Assembly (NCBI RefSeq): GCF_022179725.1 | Contig: NZ_BPRC01000009.1 | Span: 160,167 to 224,166 of the forward strand | Direction: 5' to 3' | Source of the DNA: Methylorubrum aminovorans | GTDB taxonomy: Bacteria; Pseudomonadota; Alphaproteobacteria; Rhizobiales; Beijerinckiaceae | Length of the DNA: 64,000 nucleotides | Shown: piece by piece, positions 1-8,700 of the stretch | Layout of the letters: each line of letters starts with the position of its first letter | Position numbering within the stretch: the first letter of the stretch is position 1 | The notes under the pieces: model-generated | Database searches by the model: none | Seen by the model: only the letters and a program-made list of their open reading frames with translations | Told to the model about the DNA's origin: nothing | Position numbers and translations under genes: made by a program

Positions 1-63
1 GGCCGCCAATCCCGTCACGGTCAGGCACAGCCACAGGCCGGCGCGCAGGACGTTGCCGCGCAT
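1..63 (-). CDS. Exported protein, N-terminal fragment
   Basis: Reading leftward from an ATG at 63, the open frame runs off the window edge. The 21 visible residues start MRGNVLRAGLW and continue into a hydrophobic stretch (LCLTVTGLAA), which is a typical Sec signal-peptide start with a basic n-region and an Ala-rich end. Nothing of the mature protein is in view, so the function is unknown. The call rests only on the signal-peptide pattern. Confidence 0.45.
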   Translation of the reverse strand, partial: MRGNVLRAGLWLCLTVTGLAA

Positions 64-360
64 TCCACCGACGCCCCTTCGCGGGACCGACGAGCGATCC
101 GCGGCTCCGCAACCTTCGGCCTGCGCCTGCATCAGTAGCCCGACCTTCCTCACCGTCCGCGACGACAATGCCCGGATCCGGTTAAGAGGGCCTCACGGAA
201 TCCAACCACAGATCGACCTGTCTCGGGCTCAGCCGACGGTTCGGAGCGATCCTGCCTCCCGCGCGTGCCCCTCTTCCCGGCATGCGCGTGCGCCTGTTCG
301 AGGCGGCGATGCGCGACATCCCGGATCGACCATGAGACGGGCCGTCCCCGGAGTGGCCGG
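64..360. other. Intergenic stretch, no gene seen
   Basis: This stretch lies between the truncated exported-protein start and the response regulator. The plus-strand open frame across it is Pro/Arg/Ser-rich with no recognisable domain and looks like a GC-rich chance ORF. The right-hand part is occupied by a dispersed palindromic repeat that begins at 361. Confidence 0.5.
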
Positions 361-450
361 TTCAGAGTGCCTCACAAAGCTCCCGGTCCCCGACCGTTCC
401 CGCTCCGGCGAGAATAGCGCGGCGGGAGTTTTGTGAGAGGCACTCAGAAC
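361..450. repeat. Dispersed palindromic repeat, family 1, copy A
   Basis: This is an imperfect inverted repeat of about 85 bp. The left arm is GAGTGCCTCACAAAGCTCCC and the right arm is GGGAGTTTTGTGAGAGGCAC, with a GC-rich centre. The same element, in either orientation, recurs at 7402-7483, 8990-9072 and 16693-16775. It lies just downstream of the response-regulator gene and slightly overlaps its 3' end. Confidence 0.8.
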
Positions 451-896
451 TTGCCCAGCAGCGGAAATTCCTGGCTCAGCGTCGACTCGGCGGGCAGCGG
501 CGCCTCGCGGCGGCGCGGCTTGCGGTTGAGCACCTGTTTCAGCTTGGTCTTCAGGAGGTTGATGTCGAACGGCTTGAGGATGAAGGCGTCGGCACCCGCG
601 ACGTGGGCGTGGTTGATGTCCTCAAAATCGAATGAGGTCTCGGTCAGGATGAAGGGCGTGTTCATCAGGCTGTCGTCGGCCCGGATCTCCCGCAGGAGCT
701 GAAGCCCGTCCATCGGCTCCATGGCGAGGTCGGAGATGACCAGGGCGTAGCGGCGCTCCCGCATGCGGCTGAGGGCCTCGGTGCCGTCCGATACGCCCTC
801 CACGTCCGGGAATCCGAGGCGGGACATCAATTCGATGATCAGCCGCAGCAGCTTGGGCTGGTCGTCGACGATGAGGATGGGAAGTGTGTCGCTCAT
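444..896 (-). CDS. Single-domain response regulator (CheY-like)
   Basis: The 150-residue protein is almost entirely one receiver domain, with no DNA-binding or enzymatic output domain. The acidic pair D11-D12 (LIVDDQ), the phospho-acceptor D56 (LVISDLAMEPMDG) and the conserved lysine in ILKPFD are all present, so it should be phosphorylatable. The last 25 residues are a basic, disordered tail. It lies 60 bp downstream of a BLUF photosensor gene on the same strand and close to flagellar genes. A role in relaying a signal to motility or to a kinase network is therefore possible, but that is inference. No histidine kinase is in the immediate neighbourhood. Confidence 0.85.
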   Translation of the reverse strand: MSDTLPILIVDDQPKLLRLIIELMSRLGFPDVEGVSDGTEALSRMRERRYALVISDLAMEPMDGLQLLREIRADDSLMNTPFILTETSFDFEDINHAHVAGADAFILKPFDINLLKTKLKQVLNRKPRRREAPLPAESTLSQEFPLLGKF

Positions 897-956
897 GGCG
901 TCCGAGGGCGTGTCTCAACAGGAACTCTGGGGGGCGGGCTCAGGCCGTCCGCCCGC

Positions 957-1424
957 TCAAACGAACAAGTGGTCGATGCCCTGTTTGGCCATCGATTCGG
1001 CTTGCAGCGTGATGGCCAGCCCATGAATGGCGCTGCCCTTCGGCGTACCCCGCTGCAGCATCGGCAGCAGGCCGGATTTGGCGAAGTGCGGATCGTTGGC
1101 GGGCGTGCGGCTCACCGTCGTGAACGAGCTCACGAACTCGCGCTTGGCGATCTCGCGCCACTCGACGATCTGCACGTCGCGATGGCGCGAATCGGCGGCG
1201 ATGCGCTGGAAGGTCTCGTTGACCGACTGGCGCTCGCCTTCGACCACTTGGATCGCGAAATTCTGGTCGATGATCAGGAAGCTCGTGATCACCGCGAACT
1301 CGTTCTTCTTTTGAGCCTGCCGCGTGATGTCGCCGATCTGCTTCGCGCGCAGAGCCGGCTCGTTCGAGATGGTCAGGCGCGAGAAGTAGATCAGGTGGAC
1401 GAGGCTCGTCCTCTTGTTCTTCAT
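957..1424 (-). CDS. BLUF-domain blue-light sensor protein
   Basis: This is a 155-residue protein when started at the ATG at 1424 (MKNKRTSLVHLIYFSR). Longer upstream starts would add an Arg-rich non-homologous leader. The N-terminal 95 or so residues fit the BLUF fold that binds FAD: the tyrosine in LIYFSR, the NEFAVIT segment, and the flavin-contacting glutamine in FAIQVVEGE. A variable C-terminal part follows (VEWREIAKREF and after). No output domain is fused, so it must signal through protein contacts. The response regulator downstream on the same strand is the obvious candidate partner (inference). The divergent flgE gene starts 226 bp away. Confidence 0.85.
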   Translation of the reverse strand: MKNKRTSLVHLIYFSRLTISNEPALRAKQIGDITRQAQKKNEFAVITSFLIIDQNFAIQVVEGERQSVNETFQRIAADSRHRDVQIVEWREIAKREFVSSFTTVSRTPANDPHFAKSGLLPMLQRGTPKGSAIHGLAITLQAESMAKQGIDHLFV

Positions 1425-1650
1425 GGATGCCGTCCGACGCGAAAGCTCGGTCTCCATCCTAACGGCCGTCGCGATAACGGGCCGTAAACACGGCCGAACT
1501 GGGCAGAAACTGCCGCACAGACCCCCCAGGTAGTCCGAATCTGCCGAGATCGCGCGACACCCGGCCAACAAGATCAATGACTTAGAACTGGCATACCGCT
1601 TGCGGCCTCTCATCGACCGCCCGTGCGGCCTTAGGGAGCGAGCCAAAGCC

Positions 1651-3036
1651 ATGGACGTCTTTTCCGCGCTTCAGACCGCGGTCTCGGGCCTGAAGGCGCA
1701 ATCCTTCTCGCTGAGCAACATCTCCGGCAACATCGCGAACTCGCAGACGACCGGCTACAAGCGCATCGATACGGGCTTCGTCGACATGCTCGTCGACAGC
1801 AGCAGCACCAAGAACCAGACCGCGGGTTCGGTCGCCGCATTCTCGGAACTCACCAACTCGATCCAGGGCAACAAGGTCTCGACCGGCGTCTCCACCAACA
1901 TGGCGCTCGACGGTCAGGGCTTCTTCGTGGTGCGCAAGAAGACCACCGACACGGGCGGCGGCGAGAGCTTCTCCACCGCCAACCTCTATACCCGCCGCGG
2001 CGATTTTGCCGCGGACAAGGACGGCTACCTCGTCAACGGCGCGGGCGCCTATCTCGTCGGTGCGAGCCTCGACCCGGTCACCGGCCAGACCAACGGCACC
2101 GGGCCGATCCGGATCTCCAACGCGATCATCCCGGCCAAGCCGACGACGACGATCACCTACTCGGCCAACCTGCCGAAGACACCCGCCACCACCAACGTCG
2201 CCTCGACCAACGGCATGCTCTCCACCTTCAGCGACGGCTCCGATGCGCGGGTGACGCCGACCAACGGCAGGACCGGCGGCACCGTCTCCCAGGCCAACGC
2301 GCAGAGCCTGATCGACAACAGCATCGCCGGCCCGGCGCTGACCGTCTACACCGCCTCCGGCGCGCCCGTGAGCGTGCAGAGCCGTTGGGCAAAAGTGGCC
2401 GCCGCCGACACGGCGACCGGCACGAGCGACACCTGGAACCTGTTCACCGCTGACAATGCCAGCGTCACCGGCAACCAGACAAGCTGGACCAATATCGGCC
2501 AGGCCTTCACCTTCAGCGGCAGCGGTCAGATGACGGCTCCGACCGGGGACACGGTTCCGATCAACAACCTGACGGTCGATGGCGTCAACGTCGGTACCGT
2601 CAGCCTCAATCTCACTGGTGGCCTGACGCAGTACGCCGCCGCCTCCGGCTCGGTGACGACCAACGACCTCAAGCAGAACGGCTACGCCTCGGGCTCGCTG
2701 AATTCCGTCGAGGTCGGCGAGAACGGCATCATCAGCGGCAAGTACTCGAACGGCTCGGTGATCGGGCTGGCCCGGATCGAGGTGGCGCAGTTCGTCAATC
2801 CCGACGGGCTGAAGCCGGATTCGCTCGGCAACTACCAGCAGACCGTCGCCTCCGGCGAGGCGATCAGCGGCCTTAAGGACTCGACCGTGGTCGGTGCCAA
2901 CCTCGAACAGTCGAATACGGACATTGCTGCGGAATTCTCAAAGATGATCGTTACCCAACAGGCCTACTCTGCCAACACCCGGGTGATGTCCACGGCGCAG
3001 ACGATGATCTCCGATCTCCTGAACGTCATCCGCTGA
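1651..3036 (+). CDS. flgE: Flagellar hook protein FlgE
   Basis: This is the structural protein of the flagellar hook, 461 residues from the ATG at 1651 (MDVFSALQTAVSGLKAQSF). The N-terminal rod/hook signature is present (LSNISGNIANSQTTGYKR), and the C-terminal helix ends MIVTQQAYSANTRVMSTAQ as in axial flagellar proteins. The middle is Thr/Ser/Asn/Gly-rich, as expected for the exposed hook domains. A longer start at 1600 is possible, but the hook signature begins immediately after this ATG and a GGGAGCG lies upstream. It heads a three-gene run with flgK (27 bp downstream) and flgL, the usual alphaproteobacterial order. Secretion would be through the flagellar type III apparatus. Confidence 0.93.
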   Translation: MDVFSALQTAVSGLKAQSFSLSNISGNIANSQTTGYKRIDTGFVDMLVDSSSTKNQTAGSVAAFSELTNSIQGNKVSTGVSTNMALDGQGFFVVRKKTTDTGGGESFSTANLYTRRGDFAADKDGYLVNGAGAYLVGASLDPVTGQTNGTGPIRISNAIIPAKPTTTITYSANLPKTPATTNVASTNGMLSTFSDGSDARVTPTNGRTGGTVSQANAQSLIDNSIAGPALTVYTASGAPVSVQSRWAKVAAADTATGTSDTWNLFTADNASVTGNQTSWTNIGQAFTFSGSGQMTAPTGDTVPINNLTVDGVNVGTVSLNLTGGLTQYAAASGSVTTNDLKQNGYASGSLNSVEVGENGIISGKYSNGSVIGLARIEVAQFVNPDGLKPDSLGNYQQTVASGEAISGLKDSTVVGANLEQSNTDIAAEFSKMIVTQQAYSANTRVMSTAQTMISDLLNVIR

Positions 3037-3062
3037 CCGGCTCCTGAGCGAGGAGAGACGCC

Positions 3063-4955
3063 TTGGCCCTCGATGCGTTCAGCACGGCGACCGCCGGCCT
3101 GCGGGTCACGCAGGCCCAGATCGGGGTCGTCTCGCAGAATATCGCCAATGTCGGCACGGCGGGCTATGTCCGGCGCACGCTCTCGCCCGTCAGCTCAGGC
3201 CTGGGCAATGCGGGCGTCGCCACCGGCACGATCGGGCGTGCCCTCGACGCCGCGGCGCTCAAGCAGCTCCGCTCCGAGACGTCGGGCGCGGCCTACACCT
3301 CGCTGATGTCCAAGACCCGCACGCAGCTCGATACGCTCTACGGGCGGCCCGGCGACGCTTCCGCGCTCGACGGCGTGTTCAACCGCTTCACGCTCTCGCT
3401 GCAGACGCTCGCCGCCAACCCGACCTCGACGGCGGCGCGGGCGACGGTGCTCAGTGCGGCCAACGACATCGCCAGCCGCATCGGCAGCGCCGCCAACGGC
3501 GTCCAGGCCCTGCGTTCGGGGCTGGAGACGCAACTCGGCATCGACACCAGCAAGGCGAGCGACCTGCTCGCGCAACTGGCCAAGCTCAACACCCGCATCG
3601 TCGCGACCTCGGCCGGCGATCCGAGCCGCCCCGAGCTGGAGGATCAGCGCGACCAGGCGCTCACCAGCCTGTCGGGCCTGATCGACATCAACGCCGTCAC
3701 CCAGAGCGACGGCAGCGTGAGCGTGCTGACGAGCTCGGGCGTCACCCTGCTCGACCGCTCGAATGCCGCCACACTCAGCTTCGATGCCCGGGGCACCCTC
3801 TCGGCCAACGCCCTCTACGACAGCGATCCCTCGCGCAGCGGCGTCGGCACCATCGTCGCGACGACGCCCGGCGGCGGCAAGATCGATCTGCTCGCCTCGG
3901 GAGCGATCCGTTCCGGCTCGATCGCCGCGGCGATCGAGCTGCGCGACACCGCCCTGCCGCAGGCACAGCGCCAGCTCGACGACCTCGCCGCGGGCCTGTC
4001 GCGGGCGATGTCCGACCGGGTCGCCACCGGCACCGTTCCCACCGACGGCACCCAGGGCGGCTTCGACATCGATCTCACCGGCCTCTCGGCCGGCAATGCC
4101 ATCACTCTGACGGTGCAGGACGGGAGCGGGACGCAGCGCAACCTGATCCTGATGCCGTCCTACCAGGCGCCGCCGCCGGCCGTTCCCGCCGGGGGCACCG
4201 AGGACGCGAACGCTACGATCATTCCCTTCACGATCCCGCAGCCCGGTTCGGGCCGCGACCCCGCCTCGGTCCGCAGCGCGATCGCGGCCGCCCTGGGCGG
4301 GGGTTACAGCGTGTCGAGCGCGCCGGGCGGCGCGGCCGGCGCGATGCGGATCCTCTCGACCGGCGGCGCCTCCCTGGTCGCGGCGAGTGCCAGCGTGACC
4401 CAGGTCACCTCGGCGGGCGACATCAAGGGTGCCGCCACGCAGCTTCCGCTCTTCGTCGACGGCGCCTCCGCCGCGCTCTACACCGGCTCCTTCGACGGCG
4501 GCTCGCAGCTCACCGGCTTCGCGCAGCGCATTGCCGTGAACCCGGCGGTGGTCGGCAGCGCCGGCAGCCTCGTCGGGATTACCGGGGCCGGCACCGGATC
4601 GAGCGTCGGCGACGGGACCCGGCCCCAGGCCATGTACACCGCGCTGACGAGCACGCAGCGCCTGTTCTCCTCGTCGAGCGGCATCAGCGGCATCGACGCG
4701 CCGACGCGCTCCAGCGTCGCCGACTTCGTCCAGGGCGTCATCTCGGTGCAGGGCGCCGCGGCCGCGGCGGCGCAGGATCTCGACGAGGGCCAGAGCATCG
4801 CCCTCTCGACGGCGCAGGGGCGCTTCGCCTCCGCCTCGGGCGTCAACATCGACGAGGAGATGTCGAACCTGATCGCGCTTCAGCAGGCCTACGCGGCCAA
4901 TGCCCGCGTGCTGACCGCGGCGCGCGACATGATCGACACCCTGCTCAGAATTTAG
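3063..4955 (+). CDS. flgK: Flagellar hook-associated protein 1 FlgK
   Basis: This is the hook-filament junction protein, 630 residues, starting at a TTG (MALDAFSTATAGLRV) behind GAGGAG. The N-terminal SQNIANVGTAGYVRR signature and the C-terminal EEMSNLIALQQAYAANARVLTAA helix are the paired axial-protein motifs. The centre is low-complexity Ala/Ser/Thr/Gly. It includes a stretch (ITLTVQDGSGTQRNLIL) resembling the beta-rich modules also inserted in the neighbouring FlgL. The gene ends 14 bp before flgL and is probably cotranscribed with it. The length is somewhat above that of enteric FlgK (about 550). Confidence 0.92.
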   Translation: MALDAFSTATAGLRVTQAQIGVVSQNIANVGTAGYVRRTLSPVSSGLGNAGVATGTIGRALDAAALKQLRSETSGAAYTSLMSKTRTQLDTLYGRPGDASALDGVFNRFTLSLQTLAANPTSTAARATVLSAANDIASRIGSAANGVQALRSGLETQLGIDTSKASDLLAQLAKLNTRIVATSAGDPSRPELEDQRDQALTSLSGLIDINAVTQSDGSVSVLTSSGVTLLDRSNAATLSFDARGTLSANALYDSDPSRSGVGTIVATTPGGGKIDLLASGAIRSGSIAAAIELRDTALPQAQRQLDDLAAGLSRAMSDRVATGTVPTDGTQGGFDIDLTGLSAGNAITLTVQDGSGTQRNLILMPSYQAPPPAVPAGGTEDANATIIPFTIPQPGSGRDPASVRSAIAAALGGGYSVSSAPGGAAGAMRILSTGGASLVAASASVTQVTSAGDIKGAATQLPLFVDGASAALYTGSFDGGSQLTGFAQRIAVNPAVVGSAGSLVGITGAGTGSSVGDGTRPQAMYTALTSTQRLFSSSSGISGIDAPTRSSVADFVQGVISVQGAAAAAAQDLDEGQSIALSTAQGRFASASGVNIDEEMSNLIALQQAYAANARVLTAARDMIDTLLRI

Positions 4956-4969
4956 CTGCGGAGCCGCCG

Positions 4970-6763
4970 ATGACCATTTCCGCCTTCGCCGCCGGCACCT
5001 ACCGCTTCGACCGCCAGTCGGCGAGCCTCGTCGGCATGAAGAACCAGCTCGACGGGCTGGCTCAGCAGCTCTCGACGGGGCGCACCGCCGAGACCTATGG
5101 CGGCCTCGGCGTGGCACGCACGACGAGCCTCAGCGCCCACGCCGCGATCAGCGCCCAGGACGGCTACGTCGCGGCGATCTCGTCGGCCGAGACCCGGGTG
5201 AAGCTCACGAGCGCCAGCCTGACCCAACTCAAGTCGCTGTCCGACAACACCCGCTCCAGTATCAGCGGCAACGTCACCTCCCGCAACGAGAAGCTGCCGG
5301 CCACCACCGTGCAACTCGCCGCCAACAACCTCGCGGCGGCCGTCGATGCCCTGAACCAGCAGGCGGGTGGGGTCTACGTCTTCTCGGGGCGGGCCACCGA
5401 GACGCAGCCGGTCGTCTCCCAAGAGGCCATCATGAACGGCATTCCGGCGGAGGGCCTGGACGGACTCAAGGCGCTGATCGCCGAGCAGAAGAAGGCCGAT
5501 CTCGGCCCATCCGGGAACGGACGCCTGATCCAGGGCACCGGCACCCGGACGGTCAGCCTGTCGGAGGATGCCAACCCGGAGGCGCGGGCGAATTTCGGCT
5601 TCACCCTCATGGCCGCGTCGAGTTCGAACAGCGCCTCGCTCGGCGCCACCTTCTTCGCGGGGGCGAAGCCCGATGTCGCCCTCAACTTCGCGCAGCAGCC
5701 CGCCGACGGCGCCCAGGTGCGGGTCGTCGTGCAGCTCGCAGACGGCAGCCAGAAGACCCTCGACCTGACGGCCCGCGCGGGGGAAGCCGGGAACGCGGCC
5801 GGCGCCTTCGCCATCGGCAACACCGCGGCGGAGACGGCCGCGAACTTGAAGCGGGCGCTCGGCGGCGCCGACATCGCCAGTGTGCAGAGCGCGAATCCGC
5901 CCGGCGTGACCGCCACCTTCTCCAACGGGCAGGCTGCCTCGACCGTTTTCACGGTCGGGAGCGGCATCGCGGCCGGCGACGCCATCACGCTCAAGCTCGG
6001 CCTGCACGACGGCACGACCCGGACGATCACCCTGACCGCTGCCGAGACGGCCGCTTCCACCTCGACGACGACCTTCGCCCTCGGCGCCACCCCGGACGAC
6101 ACCACCGCGAACCTGTCGCGGGCGCTCCAGAACGCCCTGACCTCGGCCGCCAACACCGACCTCTCGGCGAGTTCGACGGCCCGCGCCTCGCTCAACTTCT
6201 TCGAAGGGTCGCCGGTGGCGGGCCTGAGCCCGCGGCGCGTTGCGGCGGACGGCAACGGCTACGCCGAGACCGCGAGCGCCAAGACCTTGATCTGGTACAA
6301 GGGCGACACCGCCGCCGACCCGCGGGCGACGGCGACCGTGCAGGCCGGCACCAGCCGGACGGTGGCCATCGGTGCCCAGGCCAACGAGGAGGCGATCCGC
6401 CGGACGCTGGCCGGTATCGCCGCGATGGCCGCCGAGAGCTTCACCAGCGGGACCGGAGCCGTCGATACGGCGCGCTACGAGGCGGTGTCCAACCGGGCGT
6501 CCAGCCTGCTCACCGCGGGCGAGAACCAGCAGAGCCTGGAGCAGCTCGGCACCGATTTCGGCCTTGCGGCCAGCAGCATGGCCAATGCGAAGGCGGTGGC
6601 GAACACCACCAAGGCGACCCTGGAGGCCTCTCTCGACGGCGTCGACACCGTCTCGACCGAGGAGGTCGCGGCCAAGCTGCTGAGCCTGCAGACGCAGCTG
6701 CAGGCGAGCTACAAGGTCACCTCGATCCTCTCCGAGATGAGCCTCGTGAACTATCTGCGGTAG
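4970..6763 (+). CDS. flgL: Hook-filament junction protein FlgL (flagellin family), oversized
   Basis: This is hook-associated protein 3, 597 residues. The N-terminus (FAAGTYRFDRQSASLVGMKNQ) and C-terminus (LLSLQTQLQASYKVTSILSEMSL) are the coiled-coil D0/D1 ends of flagellin-family proteins. Enteric FlgL is only about 320 residues, so the middle holds a large insertion. Within it, two related segments are visible. One is around residues 250-300 (QLADGSQKTLDLTA and later NTAAETAANLKRALG). The other is around 340-390 (GLHDGTTRTITLTA and later ATPDDTTANLSRALQ). This suggests an internal duplication of a surface-exposed module. Ribosome site GGAG precedes the ATG. It is last of the flgE-flgK-flgL run. 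Confidence 0.9.
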   Translation: MTISAFAAGTYRFDRQSASLVGMKNQLDGLAQQLSTGRTAETYGGLGVARTTSLSAHAAISAQDGYVAAISSAETRVKLTSASLTQLKSLSDNTRSSISGNVTSRNEKLPATTVQLAANNLAAAVDALNQQAGGVYVFSGRATETQPVVSQEAIMNGIPAEGLDGLKALIAEQKKADLGPSGNGRLIQGTGTRTVSLSEDANPEARANFGFTLMAASSSNSASLGATFFAGAKPDVALNFAQQPADGAQVRVVVQLADGSQKTLDLTARAGEAGNAAGAFAIGNTAAETAANLKRALGGADIASVQSANPPGVTATFSNGQAASTVFTVGSGIAAGDAITLKLGLHDGTTRTITLTAAETAASTSTTTFALGATPDDTTANLSRALQNALTSAANTDLSASSTARASLNFFEGSPVAGLSPRRVAADGNGYAETASAKTLIWYKGDTAADPRATATVQAGTSRTVAIGAQANEEAIRRTLAGIAAMAAESFTSGTGAVDTARYEAVSNRASSLLTAGENQQSLEQLGTDFGLAASSMANAKAVANTTKATLEASLDGVDTVSTEEVAAKLLSLQTQLQASYKVTSILSEMSLVNYLR

Positions 6764-6886
6764 GATCCCGGCCTGATCCGCTCGATCTCGCGAAGAGCGG
6801 CCGAGGGTCGGCCGAGGGTCGGGAGCCGTCATTGCCTCCCCCGGTCGTCGACGTTGGCTTCGCATCCATCTCGTCGTCCGATCAGA

Positions 6887-7174
6887 CTACCAGCGACCCC
6901 TGCGGCACAGCGCGAGCAGATATCGAAGCCGTGGATCGGCGTTTCCGCGGCGGGCCATCGCGCGCCCGTTGGCGCAAGTCTGCCGGGTTCTCGCCTCACT
7001 CGGCTCGGTGCGTCGTGACCGGACACCCCTGCGCTCGGCGTAGCCGCGTTCGGCGTAGCCCCGCGCCATACCGGAGAGCACCTGTCCCTGTGCGATCATT
7101 CCCGGATCCAGGGCGAGTGCGACGGTCGGCGTCGCGATCATGAGCGCCGTGGCCAGGAAGAAGGTCTGCCGCAT
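6887..7174 (-). CDS. Small exported protein of unknown function
   Basis: This 95-residue protein starts at the second of two adjacent ATGs, where GGAGG sits 5 nt upstream. The first 20 or so residues (MRQTFFLATALMIATPTVALA) are a clear signal peptide. The mature part is basic, with a YAERGYAERRG repeat and a C-terminal LRYLLALCRRGRW. The two mature cysteines could form a disulphide. I recognise no named family. It sits alone after flgL, on the opposite strand. Confidence 0.6.
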   Translation of the reverse strand: MRQTFFLATALMIATPTVALALDPGMIAQGQVLSGMARGYAERGYAERRGVRSRRTEPSEARTRQTCANGRAMARRGNADPRLRYLLALCRRGRW

Positions 7175-7361
7175 CATGTCCTCCGATCGCCGGCCGGATC
7201 GGGCACGCGCCGCTCGCGCGAGCCGGTCCACCCCTGACATCGGCCTATGCCTCATCGACAGCCTGGAAGCAGGCCTTTCCTAGGGCCGGAGCGGGCGGTC
7301 GTCTGACGAAAGCCGGCGGCTGTCGCTCGGGACGCCGCGTGACGGCCGGGCGCAACGAAAA

Positions 7362-7385
7362 CGGCCCGAAGTTTCCCTCGGGCCG
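7362..7385 (-). terminator. Rho-independent terminator after the DUF4167 gene
   Basis: An 8-bp perfect stem (CGGCCCGA / TCGGGCCG) with an 8-nt loop is followed, reading leftward, by TTTTC. It lies 95 bp beyond the stop of the leftward DUF4167 gene, with a palindromic repeat copy in between. Confidence 0.6.
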
Positions 7386-7401
7386 CTGATCCTGTCTTGG
7401 T

Positions 7402-7483
7402 ATCTCTCACAAATCGCCCGCCGCGCTGTCCTCGCACGTGGGAGAACGGTCGGTGACCGGGCGTCTTAGTAAGGCACTCTTAC
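7402..7483. repeat. Dispersed palindromic repeat, family 1, copy C
   Basis: This copy is in inverse orientation to the one at 361. The left arm TCTCTCACAAATCGCCCG and right arm CGGGCGTCTTAGTAAGGCAC enclose a GC-rich centre containing CGGTCGGTGACC. It reaches into the stop codon of the DUF4167 gene, so the element supplies the end of that reading frame. Confidence 0.8.
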
Positions 7484-8700
7484 TCGGCCGCGTCCGGCGT
7501 ATCCGTCTGGTCGGGAGCGGCCTCACCCTCGGCACCCTTGTAGCGGGTTCGACGCCGCCGGGGCTTGGGCGCCGGCGCGTCGTCGGCCGCGGGCACCTCG
7601 GCGCTGGGGGCCGCTTCGCGCGGCTCCGGCGCGGAGCGCGGGGCCGGAGCATCGGCCGGAAGCGGAGCGGGATTGCGGGTCGCCGTCATCAGGAAGGCGG
7701 GCAGTGCCGACGGATCGGCTGCTTCGGCCGCCGCCGCGCGGCTGGCTTCGCTCGCGCGGCCACGCCCGCGCCGCGGCGCCGGGCTGTCGGGACGCACCGG
7801 TCCCTCGGAACGTGGGGAAGCCTCGGCGCGGGTCTCCTGACGCGGCTCGACCGGGCGCGCCTCTTGACGCGGCTCCTGCCGCGAGTCCTGGCGAGGCTCC
7901 TGACGCAGCGCCTCGGAGGGTTCGGGACGACCGTTCTCGAAGCGCGCGGCGTCGCGGCGGTTCTCACGCGGGCCCTCGCGGCCTTCCTGAGTCTGCGGCC
8001 CGAAATCCTGCCGGTAATCCTGCCGCCGGTCCTGCCGGTAATCCGGGCGATGACCGTCCTGACGGGGATAGTCCTGGCGGTCCTGACGCTCGGGCCGGTC
8101 CTGACGCTCGGGTCGGTCTTGCCGATCCTGGCGGAAGTCCTGCCGCGGCTCGCCGCGGTTATAATCCTGCCGGTTGCCCTCGAAGCGCTGGCCCCGGTCG
8201 TTGCGGTCGCGGCCCTGGAAACGCTGGTTCCGGTCTCCGCGCTCGTTGCGGTCGCGGCCCTGGTTCCGACCGTCGAAGTCGTGGCGCTCGAACGGCTGCG
8301 GCTGCTGAGTCGGGTCGCCGTACTCGTCTGCGCCGTAGCCGAAGCCCTGGCGGCCGCCCTCGGGGCCCTGGCCCTGACCCTGGACGGTCTCGTCGTCGCC
8401 CTCCTCGTCCTCGTCGAAGCCGTTGCGGGCATAGCCCTGGCTGACCTGGGGACGGCCCGGCTCCTGGGCACTGGTGATGATGCGGAAATAGTGTTCGCCG
8501 TGCTGGAAGTAATTCTCAGCCGCGACCGGATCGCCGCTCGCCAGCGCGTCGCGAGCGAGCTGCGCGTACTTGTCGGCGATATGCTGGGCGGTGCCGCGGA
8601 TTTTGACGTCGGGACCGTTCGACTCGTAGGAGCGCGTCAGCGGATTCGGACCCTTGGGCCGATTGCGACCCCGCATCCGTCGATTCTGGTTTGGTCTCAT
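7480..8700 (-). CDS. DUF4167 domain protein with long charged disordered tail
   Basis: This is a 406-residue protein. The first 75 residues are the conserved DUF4167 domain (MRPNQNRRMRGRNRPKGPNPLTRSYES, then HIADKYAQLARDALASGDPVAAENYFQHGEHYFRI split by a short linker), a small helical, arginine-rich, probably RNA-associated module. The rest is low-complexity: runs of RQD, RPERQD and RNERGD between about residues 130 and 250, then Pro/Ala/Glu-rich sequence ending with an RRRRTRYKG patch. The position after prfA-prmC on the same strand is the conserved alphaproteobacterial arrangement. The exact function is unknown; a link to ribosome or RNA metabolism is inference from the neighbours and the charge. 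Confidence 0.85.
   Translation of the reverse strand: MRPNQNRRMRGRNRPKGPNPLTRSYESNGPDVKIRGTAQHIADKYAQLARDALASGDPVAAENYFQHGEHYFRIITSAQEPGRPQVSQGYARNGFDEDEEGDDETVQGQGQGPEGGRQGFGYGADEYGDPTQQPQPFERHDFDGRNQGRDRNERGDRNQRFQGRDRNDRGQRFEGNRQDYNRGEPRQDFRQDRQDRPERQDRPERQDRQDYPRQDGHRPDYRQDRRQDYRQDFGPQTQEGREGPRENRRDAARFENGRPEPSEALRQEPRQDSRQEPRQEARPVEPRQETRAEASPRSEGPVRPDSPAPRRGRGRASEASRAAAAEAADPSALPAFLMTATRNPAPLPADAPAPRSAPEPREAAPSAEVPAADDAPAPKPRRRRTRYKGAEGEAAPDQTDTPDAAE

Noticed and set aside
3195..5117. Very long minus-strand open frame opposite flgK
   Set aside because: Arg/Gly/Ala-rich shadow of the high-GC flgK gene, with no domain; flgK has clear axial-protein motifs.
4952..6865. Long minus-strand open frame opposite flgL
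   Set aside because: Low-complexity shadow of flgL with no recognisable family features.
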